Shown one piece after another: positions 1-6,280 of a stretch of 13,781 nt of DNA. Numbering within the stretch: the first letter of the stretch is position 1; each line of letters opens with the position of its first letter. The position numbers and the translations under genes are program-made. The stretch comes from CAIWCD01 sp043782365 (GTDB taxonomy: Bacteria > Myxococcota > Myxococcia > Myxococcales > 40CM-4-68-19): NCBI GenBank assembly GCA_043782365.1, contig JAYWAO010000272.1, positions 1 to 13,781 of the forward strand. The letters run 5' to 3'. The notes below the pieces were generated by a model. That model searched no databases and was not told the origin of the DNA. It saw nothing but the letters and a program-made list of their open reading frames with translations.

Positions 1-20
1 CCCCTGCTACGCTCCCCTTC

Positions 21-854
21 ATGTCCTTCCTCGCCGCCGCGCTCCAGCTGCAGAGTGGCCCCGACCGGCCCCACAACCTCGCCCGCGCGCTCGCCCTCCT
101 CGCAGACGCCGCGGCCCGCGGCGCGAAGCTCCTCGCGCTCCCCGAGATGTGGGAGCACATCGGCCCGGCCAAAGAGAAGGCCGCCTTCGCCGGACCGCTC
201 GCCGGCGCCCAGCTTGCCCCCCTGCGCGACTTCGCCGCGAAGCACGGCGTCTGGCTCCACGCGGGCTCGATCGCCGAGAAGGCCGCCGACGGCCGCTTCC
301 ACAACACCACCGCGCTGATCGATCCAGGTGGCGCGATCGCCGCGAGTTATCGAAAGCTGCACCTGTTCGACGTCGACATCCCCGATGGCGCCCGCTACCG
401 CGAATCGGAGCAGGTGGCGCCCGGAGACAGAGTGGCGCCGGTGGTCCTGCTCGAGGGGCTGGGTGTGAACCTCGGGTTATCGATTTGTTACGACCTGCGC
501 TTCCCGGAGCTCTACCGGAAGTTATCGGAGGCCGGCGCCGACCTGATCGCCGTGCCCGCCGCCTTCACGGCGTACACGGGCCGCGCCCACTGGGACCTCC
601 TGCTGCGGGCGCGGGCGGTGGAGAACCAGGCGTTCGTGATCGCCCCGGCGCAGGGCGGGCAGATCGGGCCGCTCTCGGAGAACCGCTTCGCCTACGGGCA
701 CGCGCTGATCGCCGACCCGTGGGGCGAGAAGCTCGCCGAGGCGGGGCCGGATGGCGAGGCGATCGCCCTTGCGGAGATCAGCCTGGAGCGGCTGGCGCAG
801 GTGCGGCGCGACCTGCCGGCGCTCTCGCACCGGCGGCGGGACGCGCTGGGGTAG
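21..854 (+). CDS. Carbon-nitrogen hydrolase (nitrilase superfamily), Nit1-like amidase
   Basis: This 277-aa protein is a full-length member of the nitrilase superfamily, cytosolic enzymes that hydrolyse small amides through a Glu-Lys-Cys triad. All three residues are visible: Glu42 in LPEMWEH, Lys112 in YRKLHLFDVDI and Cys156 in SICYDLRFPELYR. The phrases KLHLFDVDI followed by ESE, and ARAVENQAFVIAPAQ, are typical of the Nit1/Nit2 branch. The best guess is therefore deaminated-glutathione amidase or omega-amidase, which repair or salvage transamination by-products; substrate cannot be fixed from sequence. The ATG at 21 is chosen because the family begins directly with a beta strand such as LAAALQLQSG. 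No clear Shine-Dalgarno is visible in the 20 nt before it. It ends 20 nt before the mntA-like gene on the same strand and shows no obvious functional link to it. Confidence 0.9.
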   Translation: MSFLAAALQLQSGPDRPHNLARALALLADAAARGAKLLALPEMWEHIGPAKEKAAFAGPLAGAQLAPLRDFAAKHGVWLHAGSIAEKAADGRFHNTTALIDPGGAIAASYRKLHLFDVDIPDGARYRESEQVAPGDRVAPVVLLEGLGVNLGLSICYDLRFPELYRKLSEAGADLIAVPAAFTAYTGRAHWDLLLRARAVENQAFVIAPAQGGQIGPLSENRFAYGHALIADPWGEKLAEAGPDGEAIALAEISLERLAQVRRDLPALSHRRRDALG

Positions 855-874
855 CACCTGGCTCGGGGCCTGCT

Positions 875-1315
875 ATGCCCGGCGGGATGGACGCGCTTCT
901 CTACCAGGTCGCTCTTGCGCTCCAGCCCCTCCCCCAGGTGCGGGTCGCGTGGCTCTTCGGCTCCCGCGTCAAGGGAGCGGCCCGCCCGGACAGCGACCTC
1001 GACGTGGCGGTGGTCCTCCCGCGCAACCTCGGCGCCGACGCGCGCCTGCACCTGCGCCTCTCGATCATCGCCGCCCTCACCGACGCGCTCGGACCGCTCG
1101 GCGAGCGCGCCGACGTCGTCGACGTCGACGAGGCCGACCCCGCGGTCGCTTTCGCCGCGCTCTCCGAGGGGCTGCTGGTGCTCGCGCGCAGCGAGGACGA
1201 GCGGGTGGAAGCCGCCGTTCGCATCATGAAGCGCCACGCCGACGATCTGCCGCGCCGTCTCCTCTTCCGTTCGGCCGCGGCGCGCGTCGCCGCCGAGATG
1301 GGCTGCCCGCGATGA
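875..1315 (+). CDS. mntA: MntA-like minimal nucleotidyltransferase (antitoxin of MNT-HEPN pair)
   Basis: This protein of about 146 aa is a minimal nucleotidyltransferase (MNT). The signature G-S-x10-D-x-D is intact: Gly29-Ser30 in LFGSRVKGAARPDSDLDV with Asp41 and Asp43 as metal ligands. A third acidic position lies near Asp80 in ERADVVDVD. In characterised MntA/HepT systems the MNT protein neutralises the HEPN ribonuclease by adding AMP to the Tyr of its active-site motif; that role is inferred here. The length is close to the roughly 140 aa usual for MntA, and the C-terminus looks complete. Start codons at 875 and 887 are both in frame; 875 is preferred because a GGGG stretch lies about 7 nt upstream, but 887 (MDALLYQ) is plausible. 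Its stop overlaps the next start as ATGA (1312-1315), typical of coupled toxin-antitoxin genes. Confidence 0.82.
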   Translation: MPGGMDALLYQVALALQPLPQVRVAWLFGSRVKGAARPDSDLDVAVVLPRNLGADARLHLRLSIIAALTDALGPLGERADVVDVDEADPAVAFAALSEGLLVLARSEDERVEAAVRIMKRHADDLPRRLLFRSAAARVAAEMGCPR

Positions 1316-1575
1316 CCAGCCCCGCCGGCTGGACCCCGCCGACGACTGGCCGGGGCGCCTTTGCGTCCCTCGCCGCGCACGGGAAGCTCGCGCCTGCGCT
1401 GGCCTCACGGCTCGGGCTCGCCTACGGCCTGCGAAACTTGCTGGTGCACGACTACGCGGAGGTCGACCGCGTGCAGCTCGCCGCCGCGGTCGGGGGCGCG
1501 CTCACCGACCTGCGCGCGTTCGCAGCCACCTTCGCGCCCCCCAGCGAGCTCCCGCCTGGGGGCGATGCGGTCTGA
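1312..1575 (+). CDS. hepT: HepT-like HEPN ribonuclease, N-terminally shortened (possible remnant)
   Basis: This 87-aa protein matches the C-terminal part of HepT/DUF86 HEPN toxins. It has a segment GWTPPTTGRGAFASLAAHGK like the one preceding the active site in HepT, and the catalytic R-x4-H-x-Y motif as RNLLVHDY (Arg41, His46, Tyr48). Tyr48 would be the AMPylation target of MntA. HepT proteins are usually about 130-140 aa, so the first 45-55 residues, the N-terminal helices of the HEPN bundle, are absent. The same frame upstream of the ATG reads only as arginine/proline-rich shadow sequence, so no better start is available. The ATGA overlap with mntA fits a normal operon arrangement. It is either a truncated, probably inactive toxin left after a deletion or an unusually small HEPN. 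Its stop lies 3 nt from the stop of the convergent malic enzyme gene. Confidence 0.72.
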   Translation: MTSPAGWTPPTTGRGAFASLAAHGKLAPALASRLGLAYGLRNLLVHDYAEVDRVQLAAAVGGALTDLRAFAATFAPPSELPPGGDAV

Positions 1576-1578
1576 ACC

Positions 1579-3234
1579 CTACGCGTACTCCTCATACTGA
1601 GGCTGGTACTGGTGCCCGCGGATGAACTCCTCCGCGTTCACCGGCCGCGCCTCCGAAGCGAGCCCCTGGTCCCAGCAGAGCGTCGCCACCGCCACCGCGA
1701 TCTGCAGCGACACCTCGCGGATCCGCGAGAGCGCCGGATAGATGCGGCCGAGCGCGAGGTCCTCCGGCCCAACCTGCCTGGCGAGCGTCCGCGCGGCCAC
1801 CAGGAACATCTCGTCGGTGATCCGCTTGGCCCCGCAGGCGATCGCCCCCAAGCCCACTCCGGGGAAGATGTACGAGTTGTTCCCCTGCCCCGGCACGAAC
1901 CGCTGCCCGCCCAGGTTGACCTCGGGGAACGGACTGCCGCTGGCGAACACCACCCGGCCGTCGGTCCACCGGTAGGCCTGCTCGGCGGTGCACTCCGCCT
2001 TCGAGGTGGGGTTCGAGAGCGCGAAGATCACCGGCCGCTCATTGAGCCGGGCCATCGTCTCGACCACTTCCTTGGTGAACGTCGCGGGCTGCCCCGACGC
2101 GCCGATCAGCACGGTGGGCTTGACGAGCTCGATCGCCTTGACGAAGTCGGCCACCGGCGCGTGGTCGTGCGCGTACTGCTTCTTGTGCCCGGCCAGCTTC
2201 TCCCGGCCCCGCACGACCAGGCCCTGGGAGTCGAACAGCCAGCACTGCTCGCGGGCCTCCTTGCGGGTGAGGCCCTCGTCGGCCATCGCCGAGGTGAGCA
2301 GGTCGCAGATGCCGGTGGCCGCCTCGCCCGCGCCCAGACAGAGGATCCGCTGGTCCGTGAGCTTGCGATGGGTCATCAGAAGCGAAGAGAAGACGCCCGC
2401 AACCGCCACGCCCGCGGTGCCCTGGATGTCGTCGTTGAAGCAGCAGACGCGGCCTCTGTACCGCTCGAGCAGAGGGAAGGCGTTCTGGTTTGCGAAGTCC
2501 TCGAACTGGAGCATCACGCCCGGAAAGACCTCGTTGGCGGCCTGGACGAACTCCTCGAGGAACTCGTCGTAGGCCGCCCCGCGCACCCGGCGCTGCCGCA
2601 GGCCGATGTAGAGCGGGTCATCGAGCAGCGCCTGGTTCTCGGTGCCGACGTCGAGCGTGATCGGCAGGCTCAGGTTCGGGTCGACGCCGGCGCAGGCGGT
2701 GTAGAGCGAGAGCTTGCCCACCGGGATGCCCATCCCGTTGGCGCCGAGGTCGCCCAGCCCGAGGATCCGCTCGCCGTCGGTGACGACGATGATTCCTACC
2801 TGCTTGAACGGCCAATTGTGGAGGACCCGCTTGATGCTCCCCTTGTCCTCGTAGCTGATGAAGAGGCCGCGCGGCCGGCGGAGGATGTGTCCGTACTGCT
2901 GGCACGCCTGCCCCACGGTGGGGGTGTAGATGATCGGCATCATCTCGTCGGGCGCGTCCATGATCACCCGATAGAAGAGCGTGGTGTTCCGATCGTGGAG
3001 TCCGTTCAAGTAGACGTACTTGGCGAGGTCGGTCGGCTGCTTGTGGAAGTTCTCGCGGACCCGCTCGATCTGCTCCTCGATGGTGTTGATGCGAGGCGGC
3101 AAGAGCCCGCGCAGACGCATCGCCTCGCGCTCCACCTTGGAGAATGCGGTGCCCTTGTTGAGCACAGGGTTTTGCAGGAGCTCATATCCGGTGGTGCTGA
3201 CGGACCAGCTGCTACCCGACTTGGAGGTGGTCAT
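1579..3234 (-). CDS. maeA: NAD(P)-dependent malic enzyme (oxaloacetate-decarboxylating)
   Basis: This 551-aa cytosolic enzyme oxidatively decarboxylates malate to pyruvate and CO2 with reduction of NAD(P). It belongs to the long MaeA/SfcA and eukaryotic-type family, not the maeB-phosphotransacetylase fusion. Visible catalytic residues are Tyr103 in IIYTPTVGQACQQYG, Lys174 in GIPVGKLSLYTACAGVD, and metal ligands Glu245-Asp246 in QFEDFANQNAF and Asp269 in FNDDIQGTAG. The dinucleotide fold follows with GAGEAATG near 301-308, then FALSNPTSKAECTAEQ and NNSYIFPGVGLGAI. An acidic residue ending the second strand of that fold (LFDSQGL) leans towards NAD, but cofactor choice is not proven. The ATG at 3234 is chosen; in-frame starts at 3252 (ATG) and 3288 (GTG) would add residues unlike the family. 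It lies 191 nt downstream of the oxidoreductase beta gene and may be expressed separately. Confidence 0.95.
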   Translation of the reverse strand: MTTSKSGSSWSVSTTGYELLQNPVLNKGTAFSKVEREAMRLRGLLPPRINTIEEQIERVRENFHKQPTDLAKYVYLNGLHDRNTTLFYRVIMDAPDEMMPIIYTPTVGQACQQYGHILRRPRGLFISYEDKGSIKRVLHNWPFKQVGIIVVTDGERILGLGDLGANGMGIPVGKLSLYTACAGVDPNLSLPITLDVGTENQALLDDPLYIGLRQRRVRGAAYDEFLEEFVQAANEVFPGVMLQFEDFANQNAFPLLERYRGRVCCFNDDIQGTAGVAVAGVFSSLLMTHRKLTDQRILCLGAGEAATGICDLLTSAMADEGLTRKEAREQCWLFDSQGLVVRGREKLAGHKKQYAHDHAPVADFVKAIELVKPTVLIGASGQPATFTKEVVETMARLNERPVIFALSNPTSKAECTAEQAYRWTDGRVVFASGSPFPEVNLGGQRFVPGQGNNSYIFPGVGLGAIACGAKRITDEMFLVAARTLARQVGPEDLALGRIYPALSRIREVSLQIAVAVATLCWDQGLASEARPVNAEEFIRGHQYQPQYEEYA

Positions 3235-3291
3235 GCCCCCGGTTCGTAGCATCGGCTGTGCCAGCGCCGCCAGGTCGGCGGGCTGCACGGC

Positions 3292-3362
3292 CGCACGCCA
3301 AAGACAACTGCGAACAAGGAACGCAGGTTCCTCATTCGCAGTTGTCGTTGTCGTGGCGTGCG
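3292..3362. repeat. Nested three-segment inverted repeat (long hairpin)
   Basis: Three nested complementary segments are visible: CGCACGCCA (3292-3300) with TGGCGTGCG (3354-3362), 9 bp; GACAACTGCGAA (3303-3314) with TTCGCAGTTGTC (3335-3346), 12 bp; AGGAAC (3317-3322) with GTTCCT (3327-3332), 6 bp closing a 4-nt loop. All three are perfect and are separated only by small internal loops, giving a 71-nt hairpin with 27 paired positions. No T-run follows on either strand, so a standard intrinsic terminator is unlikely. It may be an mRNA stabiliser or processing hairpin after the oxidoreductase operon, a leader structure for malic enzyme, a regulator site, or a palindromic repetitive element. Confidence 0.85.
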
Positions 3363-3385
3363 CGACCCCGGGCGGGCGCGCAAGG

Positions 3386-3414
3386 TCTGCGCCCAGCCTC
3401 CGGTCCCGCGCAGA
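3386..3414 (-). other. Small stem-loop just after the oxidoreductase beta stop codon
   Basis: TCTGCGC (3386-3392) is complementary to GCGCAGA (3408-3414), a 7-bp stem with a 15-nt loop starting 11 nt after the TAG at 3426-3428 on the - strand. No T tract follows it, so a role as a factor-independent terminator is weak; it could protect the transcript 3' end. A stem of this size can arise by chance in GC-rich DNA. Confidence 0.35.
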
Positions 3415-3425
3415 AGGTGTTCCGC

Positions 3426-4481
3426 CTACCGATACGCCTCCTGCAGCTTCTCCAGCGCCTTCGACCCCGGGCAGAGCTCCTCGAACGGCACCTGCGAGAG
3501 CGGCCGGTCGACGGTGTGGTTGCCGTCGTGCATCTCGACGCCGCTCTCGTCGATGAAGAGCAGGCCCATCGGGATCTCGCCGCCCTGCTGCCTGGCCTGG
3601 AGGAAGGCCATCACGCTGGCGCGGTTGGTGGCGTCGTAGTCCTTCGCCACGTTGTGCAAGCGCAGGTGGCTGCCGTCGTGCATCTCGATCAGCTTGGTGG
3701 TGCCCGGCGCGATCTCGGCGGTGATCTCCTCGCGGAACGGGACGTAGTCGGCCGAGACCACCGGCAGCTGGTTCTTGCGCGTGTGGAGGTAGCTCTTGGT
3801 CGAGCCCACGTGGTCGTTGAAGGTCACGCAGGGCGAGATGACGTCGATCAGCGCGAAGCCCTTGTGCGAGAGCCCGGCCTTGAGCAGGGGCACCAGCGAC
3901 TCCTTGTCGCCCGAGAAGCTCCTGGCGACGAAGTTCGCGCCCAGGCTGAGCGCCAGCAGCGCCGGGTCGATCGGGGCCTGGGTGTTGACCTCGCCCCGCT
4001 TCGACTTCGAGCCGACGTCGGCCGAGGCGGAGAACTGGCCCTTGGTGAGCCCGTAGCAGCCGTTGTTCTCGATCACGTAGAGCATGTCGACGTTGCGCCG
4101 GATGGCGTGGCTCAGCTGGCCCAGGCCGATCGAGAGCGAGTCGCCGTCGCCCGAGACCCCGATGTACTTGAGGTCCCGGTTGGCCGCCGCCGCGCCGCTG
4201 GCGATCGCCGGCATCCGGCCGTGGGCCGAGTTGAACCCGTGCGCGCCCGAGAGGAAGTAGGTGGGCGTCTTCGACGAGCAGCCGATGCCGGACATCTTCG
4301 CCACCATATGGGGCGGGGTATCGAGCTCATAGAAGGCCTTGACGAGGCCCGCGGTGATGCTGTCGTGCCCGCAGCCCGCGCAGAGCGTGGACATCGAGCC
4401 TTCGTAGTCGCGGACGGTGAGCCCCAGCTTGTTGGGCTGCAGCGAGGGGTGACGCACCGCCGGCTTCTTGATGTAGCTCAT
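3426..4481 (-). CDS. korB: 2-oxoacid:ferredoxin/acceptor oxidoreductase, beta subunit (TPP-binding)
   Basis: This 351-aa protein is the thiamine-pyrophosphate subunit of a two-subunit-type 2-oxoacid oxidoreductase, which converts a 2-oxoacid plus CoA into acyl-CoA, CO2 and reduced low-potential carrier, or the reverse. The TPP/Mg motif is GDGDSLSIGLGQLSHAIRRN from residue 111, completed by ENNGCYGLTKGQ (138-148). The four [4Fe-4S] ligands expected for this family are present: Cys34 and Cys37 in CAGCGHD, Cys68 in GIGCSSKTP and Cys219 in SPCVTFN. Substrate is probably 2-oxoglutarate or a related 2-oxoacid; sequence alone does not settle this. The ATG at 4481 overlaps the stop of the alpha gene as ATGA, with GGGAG 8 nt upstream as a ribosome site. 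It is the last gene of the coupled trio; a stem-loop and the large palindrome follow it. Confidence 0.93.
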   Translation of the reverse strand: MSYIKKPAVRHPSLQPNKLGLTVRDYEGSMSTLCAGCGHDSITAGLVKAFYELDTPPHMVAKMSGIGCSSKTPTYFLSGAHGFNSAHGRMPAIASGAAAANRDLKYIGVSGDGDSLSIGLGQLSHAIRRNVDMLYVIENNGCYGLTKGQFSASADVGSKSKRGEVNTQAPIDPALLALSLGANFVARSFSGDKESLVPLLKAGLSHKGFALIDVISPCVTFNDHVGSTKSYLHTRKNQLPVVSADYVPFREEITAEIAPGTTKLIEMHDGSHLRLHNVAKDYDATNRASVMAFLQARQQGGEIPMGLLFIDESGVEMHDGNHTVDRPLSQVPFEELCPGSKALEKLQEAYR

Positions 4482-6280
4482 TCCGCAGTCTCCCGGCCGC
4501 CGCCGAAGTGCGCCTCGATGGGCTTGACCACCTGCGCCGATTGCAGCGGATATCCGCCGTACTCCAGAATCGACTCGAGCTTCTCCTTCTGCACCTTGGT
4601 CTCGAGCAGGAGGAGCGACTTCAGCTGCGCATCCCGGTTCTGCTCCACCACGAAGACGAGGTCGTGGTGGGCGAGGAACTGCTCCACCTCGTCGCCGAAC
4701 GGGAAGGCGCGGATGCGCAGGTAATCGGCCTTCAGTTGCTTCTTCTCCAGCACCTCGAGCGCCTCGCGCACGGCCAGATCGCAGCCGCCCATCGAGATGA
4801 CGCCGAAGGTCGCCCCCTCCCGCACGTCGAGCACGGCGGGCGGCACCTTGTGCTTGGCCGCGTCGTGCTTGTGGAGGAGGCGGTCCATCACCTCCTGGTA
4901 TTCGTCGGGTATCTCGGTATATCCGCCCAGCTTGTTGTGGCCCGAGCCGCGGGTGAAGAACGCGCCCTTGGGGTGCACGCCCGGCAGCGTGCGCGCGGCC
5001 ACGCCCTGCGCGTCCTCGGGCCAGTAGCGGGTGAACTTGGGCAGCTGCTCGATCTGCTCCTTGGTGAGCACGCGGCCGCGGTCGGGCTGGTAGCTGTCGT
5101 CCCAGGTGAGCTTCGGGACGACCCAGTCGTTCATGCCGATGTCGAGGTCGGTGAGCACGAAGACGGGCGTCTGGAACCGCTCGGCGAGGTCGAACGACTT
5201 CCAGGCGAACTCGAACGCCTCGGCCGGGTCCTTGGGGAAGAGGAGGATGTGCTTGGTGTCGCCGTGCGAGGCGTAGGCGCAGAGCAGCACGTCGCCCTGC
5301 TGCGTGCGGGTGGGCATGCCCGTCGAGGGGCCCACGCGCTGCACGTCGATGATCACCAGCGGGATCTCGGCGTAGTACGCCAGCCCGATCAGCTCGTTCA
5401 TCAGTGAGATACCCGGGCCCGCGGTCGAGGTGAACGCGCGCGCCCCGTTCCAGGCGGCGCCGATCACCATGCCCACCGCGGCCAGCTCGTCCTCGGCCTG
5501 CAGGATGCAGTAGCGCTTCTTGCCGTCGGGGTCGGTGCGGAACTCCTCGCAGTACTCCTTGAACGCGTCGAGCACGCTGGTGGACGGCGTGATCGGGTAC
5601 CAGCCCGCCACGGTGGCGCCGCCGTAGACGCAGCCGAGCGCGGTGGCCGAGTTGCCGTCGATGAGGATCTTGTCCTTGTTCTTGTCGAGCGCCTTCAGCC
5701 TGAGCGGCAGCGGGCAGTCGAAGTGCTTCTTCGCGTACTCGTAGCCGAGGTTGATCGCCTTGCGGTTCGACTCCATCAGCGCCGGCTTCTTCGAGAACTT
5801 CTCGAAGAGGATCTGCGCGATGACCTTCATGTCGATCTCGAAGAGCGCCGCCAGCGTGCCGGCGTAGCAGATGTTCTTCATCAGCTGCCGCTCGCGCGCC
5901 TGGGCGAAGTTGTCGCTGCAGATCTGGGAGAACGGCACGCCGAGGAACGTCACGTCGTCGCGCTCGAGCGCCGGGGCGAGCGGCCAGGTGGAGTCGAAGA
6001 GGATGTAGCCGCCCTTGCGGACCTCCTCGACGTCGCGCGCGTACGTCTCCGGGTTCATGGTGACGATCAGGTCGATCTCGGCGGGCCGCGCCACGTGGCC
6101 GTCGCCGCTCACCCGCACCTCGTACCAGGTGGGCAGGCCCTGGATGTTGGACGGGAAGATGTTCTTCCCCGAGACCGGGATGCCCATCCGGAAGATGGCC
6201 TGCATCAGGAGGCTGTTGGCGCTCGCCGAGCCCGTCCCGTTGACGTTGGCGAGCTTGAAGGCGAAGTCGTTGGTCTTCAT
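4478..6280 (-). CDS. korA: 2-oxoacid:acceptor oxidoreductase, fused gamma-alpha subunit
   Basis: This 600-aa subunit partners with the beta subunit. Residues 1 to about 185 form the gamma domain, starting with the typical GTGSASANSLLMQAIFRMG stretch; a linker to about 207 leads into the alpha (pyrimidine-binding) domain with ATALGCVYGG and YPITPSTS (229-235), the motif that marks two-subunit 2-oxoacid oxidoreductases. QAEDELAAVG, TSTAGPGISLMNE and QRVGPSTGMPTRTQQGD follow, and the remainder is the CoA-side C-terminal domain. The open frame extends far upstream of 6280 but overlaps the flavoprotein gene and reads as arginine-rich shadow, so the ATG at 6280 is used; it overlaps the upstream stop as ATGA. 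The closest Shine-Dalgarno-like run (AAGGAAA) is rather distant, which fits translation by coupling. 2-Oxoglutarate is the likeliest substrate by family, not proven. Confidence 0.93.
   Translation of the reverse strand: MKTNDFAFKLANVNGTGSASANSLLMQAIFRMGIPVSGKNIFPSNIQGLPTWYEVRVSGDGHVARPAEIDLIVTMNPETYARDVEEVRKGGYILFDSTWPLAPALERDDVTFLGVPFSQICSDNFAQARERQLMKNICYAGTLAALFEIDMKVIAQILFEKFSKKPALMESNRKAINLGYEYAKKHFDCPLPLRLKALDKNKDKILIDGNSATALGCVYGGATVAGWYPITPSTSVLDAFKEYCEEFRTDPDGKKRYCILQAEDELAAVGMVIGAAWNGARAFTSTAGPGISLMNELIGLAYYAEIPLVIIDVQRVGPSTGMPTRTQQGDVLLCAYASHGDTKHILLFPKDPAEAFEFAWKSFDLAERFQTPVFVLTDLDIGMNDWVVPKLTWDDSYQPDRGRVLTKEQIEQLPKFTRYWPEDAQGVAARTLPGVHPKGAFFTRGSGHNKLGGYTEIPDEYQEVMDRLLHKHDAAKHKVPPAVLDVREGATFGVISMGGCDLAVREALEVLEKKQLKADYLRIRAFPFGDEVEQFLAHHDLVFVVEQNRDAQLKSLLLLETKVQKEKLESILEYGGYPLQSAQVVKPIEAHFGGGRETAE

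Larger units (their letters stand above)
3235..3425. other. 191-nt gap between malic enzyme and oxidoreductase beta gene, with two stem-loops
   Basis: Both flanking genes are on the - strand, so this is the 3' flank of the oxidoreductase operon and the 5' flank of the malic enzyme gene. It holds the large inverted repeat at 3292-3362 and a smaller stem at 3386-3414, listed separately. The centre of the gap is visibly richer in A/T than the surrounding genes. No convincing -35/-10 pair or T-rich terminator tail was found on either strand. Confidence 0.7.

Noticed and set aside
1612..3249. 545-aa open frame on the + strand opposite malic enzyme
   Set aside because: It is the antisense of a clearly recognisable enzyme, is rich in Arg/Leu/Glu/Val typical of GC-rich shadows, and has no motif.
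3235..3288. GTG start at 3288 (or ATG at 3252) for malic enzyme
   Set aside because: The extra 6-18 residues do not resemble the family, and no ribosome site precedes them. The GTG would begin 3 nt from the large hairpin.
3292..3362. Intrinsic transcription terminator
   Set aside because: The hairpin is strong, but neither strand has a T-tract after the stem, so it is reported as an inverted repeat of unknown role.
3258..4724. 488-aa open frame on the + strand opposite the beta subunit
   Set aside because: It is the antisense shadow of korB, with low-complexity composition and no recognisable domain.
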